Of a stretch of DNA of 43,719 nucleotides, positions 26,334 to 33,284 are shown piece after piece (position 1 is the stretch's first letter; every line of letters starts with the position of its first letter). The notes under the pieces are model-generated. The model was not told where the DNA came from. It saw only the letters and a list, made by a program, of their open reading frames with translations, and searched no databases. Origin of the DNA: a virus; IMG/VR virus record IMGVR_UViG_3300030107_003260, positions 1 to 43,719 of that record; one strand, written 5' to 3'. The position numbers and the translations under genes are program-made.

Positions 26334-27902
26334 TTATCTCCTTGCTCCAGTAATCCAGTTATAAACCTTTTTGGGTTTAAGCCAGTCACCTTTAGCGTTT
26401 TTTTCTTTCTTTTTATTAGCAGCTTTAGGATTTCCTCTGGCAAACTGAGTCGACAGCCAGAAGGCATCGATACAGTCATCATGTGTGCCCTTAGGAAAAT
26501 CCAGCAGCTCACCTATTAATTCGTGCATATTCTTTTTTAAGTGCACAGCTCCAGCTTTAAACATAGGCTGCAGCCCTTCAAAAAGCCTATCTTTCTTTTT
26601 TTGGTTACCATAACCCTTAATACCTTTTTCTATGCCAGGCAAAAAGACTCCTTCCTGTTTACTTCTTTTATGAACATAATCTCTTAACATTTCCTGATAA
26701 GATATTGTTTCGATGTTTATTCGTCTGATTGGCTTGTATCGTTCAGCGATTTTAAATATCTGGTCTGCACAGTCCATGGGTAACACTCTTTTTCTCCAGT
26801 ATTCAAGAATGTAGTAATCATTGTCCTTAGTAACCCCAATAACCATAATAACGCTATAATCGTTCCTAGCACCAAGTGTAGAGGCAGGATCCACACCAAT
26901 GTATATATTGATGTACTCAGTGTCTCCATTTTCAAATTTGATATACCACGAATTGCATTCTTCGTCAAATCTTGCATTGCCTGTATAAAAGTTGTCATTT
27001 ATGTCCTCTTCTGAAAATATCTGATCTTCAGGAGATTTAGCTTGATTCATGTATTCTTGGTAGAATTTAGCTGGAGTCCCTGAATCGATGTAAAATTGCT
27101 TTCTTTCTTCTAATTTAGTTAAAGGCCACCTGCTAGGCCACAATGGAGTGCCATCATCAAGAATAGCCTTGTAGGTAACAACATCCCAGGAAAAGTCTTC
27201 CCCAGTCTTCTTTGCATCGCTATGTCCTTTAACTATTCCATTTAAGAAACTGTCATAGTGAACAATTGTTCCATTGCACCACAAAAACCCATCTTTGTCA
27301 AAATCAATCGCTGGATACACTGCAGCAGTAACCCAGTCCTTAATATGCCTTCTTGCATCAGGAGTCTTAGTATTTAGCTCAGATTCGAAATCATCAAGGA
27401 TAATACCAGTATATCTGGTAGAAAACTGCTTTTTACCCCTTAATCTCTGGGCAGTACCCTTTGCTATCATTCTGCAGCCATTTGTAAGGGTAAATTCAGT
27501 TTTTGTCCACTTATCGCCTTCAAGGTCGCCAAAGTAGTAATGAATAGCTGGGTTGTCGTAAATGTGGTTTTGTATCCACGCCAGGTTGTCTTGAGCCTGA
27601 TCTTGGGCCTCACCAACCCATGCAATAAACTCAGGTCTTTCTTTTGTGGCAAATAAGAACCTATGCATAACAGCACAGGCTGCTAAAGTCGATTTTGCAT
27701 GGTCTCTAGGCAAAACAAGTGCTAATTGCTGTTTATTCTTGTCTAATAGGTGTTTTCCCATTTCATAGTGAAACTTAGGGGATTTAGTTGCTAAGAAGTC
27801 TTGAGGTGAGAATAACTTGCCAAATGCAATTAAATCATTGTATGCAAGTTGTAAAATCTCCTCGTTCTTCGAAACATTGCCATTTAGATTTAAATTAGCC
27901 AT
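26334..27902 (-). CDS. terL: terminase large subunit
   Basis: 522 residues. ATPase: Walker A-like LPRDHAKST (64-72), Walker B TGIILDDFE (165-173). Nuclease: GVDPAS with Asp338, Glu near 398 (NIETIS) and HDDCIDA (474-480). This is the packaging motor that cuts concatemers and drives DNA into the procapsid through the portal encoded next. Full length for the family. The last codons (AGG AGA TAA) contain an SD-like sequence for downstream initiation. Confidence 0.92.
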   Translation of the reverse strand: MANLNLNGNVSKNEEILQLAYNDLIAFGKLFSPQDFLATKSPKFHYEMGKHLLDKNKQQLALVLPRDHAKSTLAACAVMHRFLFATKERPEFIAWVGEAQDQAQDNLAWIQNHIYDNPAIHYYFGDLEGDKWTKTEFTLTNGCRMIAKGTAQRLRGKKQFSTRYTGIILDDFESELNTKTPDARRHIKDWVTAAVYPAIDFDKDGFLWCNGTIVHYDSFLNGIVKGHSDAKKTGEDFSWDVVTYKAILDDGTPLWPSRWPLTKLEERKQFYIDSGTPAKFYQEYMNQAKSPEDQIFSEEDINDNFYTGNARFDEECNSWYIKFENGDTEYINIYIGVDPASTLGARNDYSVIMVIGVTKDNDYYILEYWRKRVLPMDCADQIFKIAERYKPIRRINIETISYQEMLRDYVHKRSKQEGVFLPGIEKGIKGYGNQKKKDRLFEGLQPMFKAGAVHLKKNMHELIGELLDFPKGTHDDCIDAFWLSTQFARGNPKAANKKKEKNAKGDWLKPKKVYNWITGARR

Positions 27903-27910
27903 TCATTAAA

Positions 27911-28096
27911 TTATTTATTTTCTTTTCTGCCCACTCGTAAGCTGTCCTGACTAATTTGAATAAAAGGTTGTACATGTTCGTGAGTAACCATACAGTAGGT
28001 TGGACAACTATATTTTGTAATTTTTGCTTCATAAACTTTTTTAGACTCCCCAAGGACGACTATCACACAAAATATGATAATTGCACCCCAGTTCAT
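27911..28096 (-). CDS. small membrane or exported protein with paired Cys
   Basis: 61 residues. N-terminal hydrophobic helix (WGAIIIFCVIVVLG, 3-16) followed by a polar domain with CPTYC (31-35). A strong GAGGAGG site precedes ATG 28096. The layout suits an inner-membrane-anchored periplasmic protein; a spanin-like or lysis-accessory role is conceivable because the endolysin is 400 bp upstream. No family recognised. Confidence 0.55.
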   Translation of the reverse strand: MNWGAIIIFCVIVVLGESKKVYEAKITKYSCPTYCMVTHEHVQPFIQISQDSLRVGRKENK

Positions 28097-28131
28097 CGTT
28101 CCTCCTCATGTTATTAATTTTTAGTATATGA

Positions 28132-28425
28132 CTACCATTTTTCTTTGTCAGCCCAGTATGCAGCAGACATTTTGCCTTTTGCTATGTTTTTGCCATGCCT
28201 AGCTTTAAAAGACTTTCTTCTTGCTTTTTGTTTAGCAGATTCCCCTGCTTTAGGTTTGCCAGCAGTTTTAACGCCTTGCTGCCCAAAACGTATAGTTTTA
28301 ACCTTATCGCCCTCTTTTGCAACAACAATATGTGATTTTTTAGGATGACCAGGGGTTCTTTTGGGTTTATTGTACCCAGACACCCCAGCACGCCTAAGTC
28401 TAGCATCTTTTGTTTTAATAGACAT
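28132..28425 (-). CDS. conserved basic phage protein (DUF6321-like)
   Basis: 97 residues, very basic. The C-terminal part reads KVKTIRFGQQGVKT, then a Lys/Arg-rich run and SFKARHGKNIAKGKMSAAYW, which I recognise as a common small phage family, DUF6321-like. Function unknown; often found near terminase genes. An AAGAGG ribosome site overlaps the stop of the small upstream ORF. Confidence 0.75.
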   Translation of the reverse strand: MSIKTKDARLRRAGVSGYNKPKRTPGHPKKSHIVVAKEGDKVKTIRFGQQGVKTAGKPKAGESAKQKARRKSFKARHGKNIAKGKMSAAYWADKEKW

Positions 28426-28437
28426 TGTTAAAACCTC

Positions 28438-28530
28438 TTATTTGTTAAAAAATATAAACATTACGCCCATAATTACTTTATCTAGTATCCAAAGAAGGAT
28501 AAGTATGCTAAGCTTATTGCTTGAGCTCAA
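28438..28530 (-). CDS. possible 30-residue hydrophobic microprotein (TTG start)
   Basis: A TTG-started frame overlaps the end of the endolysin gene and reads SSSNKLSILILLWILDKVI then GVMFIFFNK. It is almost wholly hydrophobic, and its stop overlaps the ribosome site of the next gene. A membrane microprotein right after an endolysin would be a holin or antiholin candidate. No ATG and no clear ribosome site, so it may be chance. Confidence 0.3.
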   Translation of the reverse strand: MSSSNKLSILILLWILDKVIMGVMFIFFNK

Positions 28531-28906
28531 AGTGGGGTAAATCTTTGAAGCCTGTGTCTTTAACTTCTGTATTGTCATTCCAGTCTCCTCCCCATCTTAG
28601 TGGTATATCAAGCATTGCAGCAATTCCTTTAACAAACCCAGCAAAGTAATACATCCTATCTGTATCATCCCAATCGACAGGCCAAGGTACGATATCCACA
28701 GCATTGCTTGGGTTAGCATTATGTTTACCCTTAGGGAACTTGACTTTAGATTTACCCTCGTCAAAATATTTGTTTTGCAGTTCTTCACCTCTATGTCCTT
28801 CTAGAACAGTGCAGTCAAAGTGTTTAATTACCTGATAAAAGACTTGTTGTAAGTCTTCATGGCATGTTTCTAGTCTACTTATTGATTTTTTACCAAACTT
28901 TGGCAT
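28514..28906 (-). CDS. endolysin, M15-family peptidase (L-Ala-D-Glu / D-Ala-D-Ala type)
   Basis: 130 residues, the length of single-domain phage M15 endolysins. Zinc motif: H62 in KHNANPSNAVDIVPWP with D71 (H-x8-D), and LPHFEL with H125 and E127 near the C-terminus. Such enzymes cleave the peptide stem of peptidoglycan at lysis, as T5 endolysin does. No signal peptide, so release depends on a holin. AAGGAG ribosome site before ATG 28906. Confidence 0.85.
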   Translation of the reverse strand: MPKFGKKSISRLETCHEDLQQVFYQVIKHFDCTVLEGHRGEELQNKYFDEGKSKVKFPKGKHNANPSNAVDIVPWPVDWDDTDRMYYFAGFVKGIAAMLDIPLRWGGDWNDNTEVKDTGFKDLPHFELKQ

Positions 28907-28924
28907 TATACTTCTCCTTAATTG

Positions 28925-29638
28925 CTAATTTATTACGCTCGAACCCCATTTATCTTGAACTTTAATATCTTTACGACTTCTAAAATGTCCTTTCCCTTCT
29001 TCTGTCATTTTATTTTCTGTGACTTTATCGAACATATCAAATACTTTTTCCCTATCTCCCATAAATGACACAATGTTTTTAATATCAAACTGTGGCTCTT
29101 TAGATTTTAAAATATTATGAACAGTGTTAGTTAAGGCTCCTGTGCCAGTTGCAAAGCCCTTTGTACCAGAGTCTAGCATATATGTTAATATTTCTTGGTT
29201 TCGACCTGAATCAGTAGTTACTGTATTGGCTAAATCTTGTGCTTGTCTAAAAGGCATAGAACCTATCATTTTGTTAATATTGGCCCAATTTAACTGATTA
29301 TTAAGTTCATCAGTCCCCCATTGAGCTGGAGATGTGCCCCTGCTAACTTCCTGTGGGTTAATATCAGGAGCATATAAATCATCAAGAAAGTGCAACAGTT
29401 CATGCTGCCCATACTGCCTTGGAGTGTCACCCTTGCCTTTAAATTCGCTATAAGGATTAAAATTCATTGGTACATATATATCTTTCATCCAAGAGTCATA
29501 CAAAGCACCTGCCTCTTTGCCTGTTAACTTTTGCATTTGATCCAATGTAGTCCCTACAAAGCCAGGAGATGGGACTCCCTCAACAAGATATTCATCTAAA
29601 AACTTATCTATTATACTTTTATTGCTTGGCTCTGCCAC
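28925..29638 (-). CDS. unknown protein with an HELLH zinc-protease-like motif
   Basis: 237 residues. GQHELLHFLDDLY (77-89) contains H79-E80-x-x-H83, the HExxH signature of zinc metallopeptidases, followed by a hydrophobic helix and acidic residues that could supply a third ligand. No other protease feature is recognised and there is no signal peptide, so this may be a chance match. The start is GTG at 29638, overlapping the previous stop (TAGTG), with AAGGAG seven bases before. Placed between terminase small subunit and endolysin genes. Confidence 0.6.
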   Translation of the reverse strand: MAEPSNKSIIDKFLDEYLVEGVPSPGFVGTTLDQMQKLTGKEAGALYDSWMKDIYVPMNFNPYSEFKGKGDTPRQYGQHELLHFLDDLYAPDINPQEVSRGTSPAQWGTDELNNQLNWANINKMIGSMPFRQAQDLANTVTTDSGRNQEILTYMLDSGTKGFATGTGALTNTVHNILKSKEPQFDIKNIVSFMGDREKVFDMFDKVTENKMTEEGKGHFRSRKDIKVQDKWGSSVIN

Positions 29639-29868
29639 TAAGCTTCTCCTTCTACTTTCATTTCTCCATAAATATTCGTAACGATGTCATACAAATCAAA
29701 TTGACTGTTGCAATGTGGGCATACCCAGCCACACAATTCATCTTTTTCGTCTAACATGCCAATTCTTGTTGACTGCAATTCATTTAAATTTAAATTTTTT
29801 TCGCAAATTGTGCATCTATCGTCATTTCTCTTCTTTTTCGCCATGTGCGAGTAATCTTGTTTCCCCAT
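29638..29868 (-). CDS. small zinc-ribbon protein
   Basis: 76 residues. Two Cys pairs: CTIC (19-22) and CPHC (50-53), about 27 residues apart, the spacing of a zinc ribbon. Its start overlaps the terminase small-subunit gene by 47 bp; AAGAGG lies six bases before ATG 29868, so this start is preferred to the internal ATG. May bind DNA or a packaging protein. Function unknown. Confidence 0.65.
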   Translation of the reverse strand: MGKQDYSHMAKKKRNDDRCTICEKNLNLNELQSTRIGMLDEKDELCGWVCPHCNSQFDLYDIVTNIYGEMKVEGEA

Positions 29869-30562
29869 TTTTAACCTCTTCTAGTTGTTTAGGTGAAAAT
29901 CCAGCAAAAACTGTCAACTGCTCAGATTTTTTATCTTCTGTTTCGAACAAACCACTGATTTTAGACAAGCTTTCTAAGGATCTAAGTTTATCAGAGTCCT
30001 TTTCAGCTAAATCAGCAATTGTCTTGTACCTTTCAACTATCCAGTCTGGGGTTACTCCCTGCTTTTCAAGCGTAGCGACAACTTCTTTTTTAATCATTTT
30101 CTGTACCTCTCTTGTTTTTAAGAGTTTAGATGTCTGTAATTTAATATACTTTTCGCTTTCTGCATTTGGACAGGCAGCTTTGTAAGATTCTATTGGGCTA
30201 AGACCTGATGCCATATACCTTGCAAACAGCATTTGTTTGTTTTCACTAAGGTTTTTAGGAGTTTCACCAGAAAACGTAAATATGTTCTGGGCCACGCCAT
30301 CTTCGCCTAGCATCTTTTTTTTACCAGTAACAACAAACGTACCACATACTGTCCTTACACACAAAGGATTCCTTGTCCCAAGCCCTTTTACTGTAAATCG
30401 TTTTAAGATCTGGCAAATGTAACCATCATCAGTATAAGTCCAGTTACCCTCTTTTGCCTGCCTCCAATCATCAACAACAACAGAAAGGCCTGTAAGTGCC
30501 TTAAATTCATTAATATTGTCATACAAGTAGTGGTTAACGCCTTTTATTGTTTTGATGTCCAT
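29822..30562 (-). CDS. terS: terminase small subunit (extended N-terminus)
   Basis: 246 residues. Residues 105-160 (LSENKQMLFARYMASGLSPI followed by ESYKAACP and KYIKLQTSKLLKTREVQKMI) match the DNA-binding helical module of terminase small subunits (an 'F...Y...g.....Ay..a.......a....a.kll....v...i' pattern). About 100 extra N-terminal residues are mixed alpha/beta and not recognised. The C-terminus is acidic and charged. It recognises the packaging site and feeds DNA to the large subunit encoded five genes downstream. First gene of the late block, just downstream of the repeat array. Confidence 0.7.
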   Translation of the reverse strand: MDIKTIKGVNHYLYDNINEFKALTGLSVVVDDWRQAKEGNWTYTDDGYICQILKRFTVKGLGTRNPLCVRTVCGTFVVTGKKKMLGEDGVAQNIFTFSGETPKNLSENKQMLFARYMASGLSPIESYKAACPNAESEKYIKLQTSKLLKTREVQKMIKKEVVATLEKQGVTPDWIVERYKTIADLAEKDSDKLRSLESLSKISGLFETEDKKSEQLTVFAGFSPKQLEEVKNGETRLLAHGEKEEK

Positions 30563-30607
30563 ACTCGAAATATACGAAAACCTGACCCAAATATCAAAAT
30601 TCCCCCT

Positions 30608-30635
30608 ATTATAGCTATATATATTATAGCAACAA
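30608..30635 (-). promoter_or_regulatory. candidate late promoter inside the 15-bp repeat array
   Basis: Leftward strand: TTGTTG (30635-30630), 16-base spacer, perfect TATAAT (30613-30608). It is 45 bp upstream of the terminase small-subunit start. Two more TATAAT boxes occur at 30628-30623 and 30658-30653 within the repeats. Placed right for driving the 30-kb late block. The -35 is weak, so an activator bound to the repeats is plausible. Confidence 0.45.
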
Positions 30636-30683
30636 TATTTATAGCTATATATATTATAGCAATATTAATATAGCAAAAAAAAG
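30610..30683. repeat. array of 15-bp TATAGC repeats (iteron-like), control region copy
   Basis: TATAGC occurs at 30610, 30625, 30640, 30655 and 30669, that is, at 15, 15, 15 and 14 base steps. Units alternate between TATAGCTATATATAT and TATAGCAACAATATT-like forms, so each pair also forms a GCTATA/TATAGC inverted repeat. The same unit consensus (TATAGCAAYAATAYT) recurs inside the Cas4-like gene at 36538-36627. Regular spacing suggests binding sites for one protein: an initiator, a repressor or an activator. Confidence 0.85.
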
Positions 30684-30930
30684 ATTAAAGAATTAATACA
30701 AAAAAAAGTTTGAAAAAATTTTGAAAAATAAAATTTGAAAAAAATTACCTCAGAATGAGTGAGAGTGTTTTTTTATGGGGGGTGCACGTTGAAAATTACG
30801 TTTGACTTCTGTTATTAAGTTGAATTTATGGATATTTTTTTGGATTAAATTTGGAGGGATAATTTCGCAGGTATAAAAAAAGCCACACCTTTTAAAATGT
30901 GGCTTAATTTATCCCTTTATGGGGCTTATT
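30676..30930. other. gene-free A/T-rich control stretch
   Basis: Just rightward of the repeats the sequence to about 30750 is nearly all A and T with many A-tracts, easy to unwind; then come a G-run at 30777-30782 and unique sequence up to the terminator hairpin. I see no ORF with a ribosome site here. Together with the adjacent repeats it has the look of a replication origin or a strong control region, which is inference. Confidence 0.5.
30873..30905 (-). terminator. Rho-independent terminator for the small leftward genes
   Basis: On the leftward strand AAGCCACA pairs with TGTGGCTT (eight pairs, 10-base loop) and runs directly into seven T residues. It lies 26 bp after the stop of the 48-residue gene at 30931. 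It separates the small leftward control-region genes from the late block. On the rightward strand there is no T-run, so it works in one direction. Confidence 0.8.
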
Positions 30931-31077
30931 CTAGTATTTAAATAACTTATAATATTCCTTTATTTTATGATATGATAGTTTTTGGAGTTCTGTCCTGTCT
31001 ACATTATATAGGCAGCTAAAGGTTATTAGTTCATTTATCATTTTACTTTTATTTCGTGTCTGTTTATTCGTATTCAT
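30931..31077 (-). CDS. 48-residue protein, unknown
   Basis: Short ORF. Polar, Asn/Lys-rich start (NTNKQTRNKSKM) then a helical part with LITFSCLYNVDRTELQKLSY and a Lys/Tyr-rich C-terminus. GAGGT lies about six bases before ATG 31077, and a strong terminator follows 26 bp after the stop, which supports a real transcript end. Function unknown; could be a small early host-takeover or regulatory protein. Confidence 0.6.
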   Translation of the reverse strand: MNTNKQTRNKSKMINELITFSCLYNVDRTELQKLSYHKIKEYYKLFKY

Positions 31078-31116
31078 ATTATACCTCATTTAGTTTAACT
31101 TATTATTTAACTTGGT

Positions 31117-31482
31117 TTAGTTTAATTCTTGCTTTATGTCTTCAATTATAGCCTGTGCAATTTCATTATAATTGATTTGATTTAATGCATAACCAATTAA
31201 ATCATTGGTAAAAGATCCTTTGTTATTATATTGTTCTTGTGTCATGTCTTCTGCTATGTCTTGTAGATACTCAATTGATATGGATATTATAAACCTTTTA
31301 TTTATATTTTGTTTTATATAGTTATAAATATCATTATATAAATACTGGTCATTATCAATCCATAATTTAAACACCCACGTTGGATAGTTGCTCCAGCCAT
31401 TATATTTATTTTCTTCTTTTATATCTTTTATTATTTCTTGTTTAAAGTTGTTGTAAATTGCATTGTCTTTATTTATTTTCAT
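31117..31482 (-). CDS. conserved phage protein (DUF7249-like)
   Basis: 121 residues. KYNGWSNYPTWVFKLWIDND (26-45) is the hallmark of a widespread phage family that opens 'GW.NY.TW...LW..N', and the C-terminal part (DLIGYALNQINYNEIAQAI) is its second conserved helix. Often located in early phage regions. No biochemical function known to me. Transcribed leftward away from the divergent promoter region at 31850. Confidence 0.7.
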   Translation of the reverse strand: MKINKDNAIYNNFKQEIIKDIKEENKYNGWSNYPTWVFKLWIDNDQYLYNDIYNYIKQNINKRFIISISIEYLQDIAEDMTQEQYNNKGSFTNDLIGYALNQINYNEIAQAIIEDIKQELN

Positions 31483-31518
31483 TGGTTTAGTTCCTTATTT
31501 TATTATTGTTAGTTATTA

Positions 31519-31809
31519 TTATATTTCTTGTATTTCTTTTAAATCTATTATTTGTAGATCAATTAAGCCATTGTCACCAAATATTTGAATTTCGCTAGCT
31601 CCCCATAAATCAATACTAAAACTATTATTAATATCAATTTCTTGTATTTCTTTAATAAAGTCTTTTAAATATGGGTTGAAGTCTTTTTTTGACCTACTGA
31701 CTATATTTATATTCCAAATATACTTTTTAATTTTTTTTAATAATATTTTATTATCTTTTATAGATGTTTTAAAAAGCATTTGATCTTTATTATTTAATAT
31801 TAATTTCAT
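31519..31809 (-). CDS. unknown 96-residue protein
   Basis: Ile/Asn/Lys-rich, mixed alpha/beta, with a beta-like C-terminal half (SFSIDLWGASEIQIFGDNG). An AAGGGC ribosome site lies eight bases before ATG. First gene of the small leftward control-region unit. No family recognised. Confidence 0.6.
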   Translation of the reverse strand: MKLILNNKDQMLFKTSIKDNKILLKKIKKYIWNINIVSRSKKDFNPYLKDFIKEIQEIDINNSFSIDLWGASEIQIFGDNGLIDLQIIDLKEIQEI

Positions 31810-31855
31810 TAATTTAAGCCCTTATTTTATTTTAGTTGATTTGTAACGCTCCTCT

Positions 31856-31884
31856 ATTTTATTACATATTTTTAAATAATACAA
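31856..31884 (-). promoter_or_regulatory. candidate leftward promoter of the small control genes
   Basis: Leftward strand TTGTAT (31884-31879), 17-base spacer, TAAAAT (31861-31856). It is 47 bp upstream of the 96-residue gene. The -10 matches five of six consensus bases, the -35 three. It lies back to back with the rightward promoter at 31916. Confidence 0.4.
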
Positions 31885-31915
31885 GTTATTTTTGTTATTT
31901 TTATTATTTTTATTA

Positions 31916-31944
31916 TTGACTTGTTTTAAATATCAATTTAAATT
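31916..31944 (+). promoter_or_regulatory. candidate early rightward promoter
   Basis: TTGACT (31916-31921), 17-base spacer, TAAATT (31939-31944). It lies 54 bp before the first gene of the rightward block, in the only intergenic gap that can hold its start. Sigma70-like, so a host RNA polymerase could use it at infection. Upstream is a TTATT-repeat stretch (31886-31915) that could act as an UP element. Confidence 0.55.
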
Positions 31945-31997
31945 AAGTATCATTCAAAATGATTTAACAACCAATTACAAAAAAAGAAGGGACAACA

Positions 31998-32633
31998 ATG
32001 AATAAAAAAGAAATGCTAACAATCATAGGAGGGCTTTCAAGTACTTCAAAAATGCCCTGTGCCAGTTTTAATCTATCTGCATGGAGGTGCAACAATGGAA
32101 GTAAGCTAGCTAAAATTAAGGGTTCTGTATGTGATGGGTGTTATGCGATGACTGGGTTTTATAATATGTTCAAGAAAAAGCATGAAGAGAACCATGATAG
32201 GAAATTAAATAATTATTACAAAGATACAAATTTATGGGTTGATACATTTTCGAGCTATTTAAACAAGTATGAAAAAAGTGGCTATTTTAGATGGTTTGAT
32301 AGTGGGGATATACCTTCATATGATTTTTTACTAAACATTGTAAAAATAGCTAAAAACACACCAAATATTAAACACTGGTTACCAACAAAAGAATATAAAC
32401 TAATAACTAGATTTTATAAAGAAGGCAACAAAACGCCAAATAATTTAATTATAAGGGTATCTGCTCCCATGATTGATGCAGAAATTACAGGGTATGAAAA
32501 TACATCATCTGTAATAAAGACTAGCACTACAAATAGCACTATATGTAATGCACCTAAACAGGACAATCAATGTAAAGATTGTAGACTATGTTGGAACAAA
32601 GATATCAAGAATATAGCTTATAAATACCACTAA
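31998..32633 (+). CDS. GP88-family protein
   Basis: 211 residues. Pattern of the phage GP88 family: an N-terminal 'NKK...' start, CASFNLSAW then CNNGSKLAKIKGSVCDGCYA (31-50) with clustered Cys, RWFDSGDIPSYDFL (98-111), HWLPTKEY (131-138), and a C-terminal CKDCRLCW cluster. The many paired Cys suggest metal or Fe-S binding. Function of the family is unknown to me. First rightward gene, so probably early. Confidence 0.75.
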   Translation: MNKKEMLTIIGGLSSTSKMPCASFNLSAWRCNNGSKLAKIKGSVCDGCYAMTGFYNMFKKKHEENHDRKLNNYYKDTNLWVDTFSSYLNKYEKSGYFRWFDSGDIPSYDFLLNIVKIAKNTPNIKHWLPTKEYKLITRFYKEGNKTPNNLIIRVSAPMIDAEITGYENTSSVIKTSTTNSTICNAPKQDNQCKDCRLCWNKDIKNIAYKYH

Positions 32634-32651
32634 ACAAGGAGAACAACAACA

Positions 32652-32963
32652 ATGGATAAGAAAACAGTAAACCAAATAAAACGAGTTTTAAAGCATTGTC
32701 AGGAAACTAGTCAACAGTATATAAGGTTAGAAGAAAGAGGAGTTGGTAGCAGTTTAACACATGATGATTATAACATTAACAAGGGATGGGTTGAGGCCTT
32801 AGAATTTGTAATTAATGCAGTAGAAAATGGAAGCCCTGTAGCAGATACGCCCTTGATTGATGAAGAAATAAGTGCAGAGATTCAAACTCTTAAAGAAAGA
32901 AAGAAAGAAAGAAAAAGCACCCAGCTTATTGGAGATTTTATAAAAACAAAGGAGAGTAAATGA
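32652..32963 (+). CDS. unknown 103-residue protein
   Basis: Helical, charged, with a Lys/Arg/Glu-rich stretch (TLKERKKERKST) near the C-terminus. Its TGA stop overlaps the next ATG (ATGA), implying coupled translation with the membrane microprotein that follows. Not recognised. Confidence 0.6.
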   Translation: MDKKTVNQIKRVLKHCQETSQQYIRLEERGVGSSLTHDDYNINKGWVEALEFVINAVENGSPVADTPLIDEEISAEIQTLKERKKERKSTQLIGDFIKTKESK

Positions 32964-33097
32964 ATATAACAAGCATAGGGATTACTTTAATATCAATATT
33001 GTTAGCAATAGGGTTAGCAGTAGCAATAATGTCTTTTTTAGTGTATTTAATGCTAACAATATTTTCATGGATGGAAACTAAAAAATGGAGGTGGTAA
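32960..33097 (+). CDS. 45-residue single-pass membrane protein
   Basis: Short ORF. Starts as ATGA on the previous stop. Residues 5-35 are continuously hydrophobic (ITLISILLAIGLAVAIMSF and on), followed by a basic/aromatic tail (ETKKWRW). One of several membrane microproteins in the early block. Role unknown; could alter host membrane or superinfection. Confidence 0.65.
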   Translation: MNITSIGITLISILLAIGLAVAIMSFLVYLMLTIFSWMETKKWRW

Positions 33098-33098
33098 T

Positions 33099-33284
33099 AT
33101 GAATAAAGAATGGGAAGAAGTACCAGAAGAAGAATTATGGGCAGATGGAGAGAGAAGAAAGTCAGAAGTAATACAGGAACTAGTGTATAGAGTATTAGAT
33201 GAAGGGGATTGGGTGGTAATGAGAAAGATAAGCGATAGGAATAAGCCACATCCCATGTTTAACATAAAAAAAGGAGATAAATAA
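33099..33284 (+). CDS. small acidic protein, unknown
   Basis: 61 residues, rich in Glu and Trp (EWEEVPEEELWADGERRK). GGAGGT lies seven bases before ATG. Its stop is immediately followed by the ParB-like gene. Acidic, compact early proteins are often inhibitors, but nothing identifies a target. Confidence 0.6.
   Translation: MNKEWEEVPEEELWADGERRKSEVIQELVYRVLDEGDWVVMRKISDRNKPHPMFNIKKGDK

Noticed and set aside
30802-30830. Rightward promoter TTGACT-N17-TTTATG
   Set aside because: The -10 is poor, and a rightward transcript would have no gene to serve, running against three small leftward genes.
33065-33265. Leftward ORFs opposite the small acidic protein
   Set aside because: Low-complexity Ser/Leu shadow frames of Glu/Arg-rich sequence, without ribosome sites.
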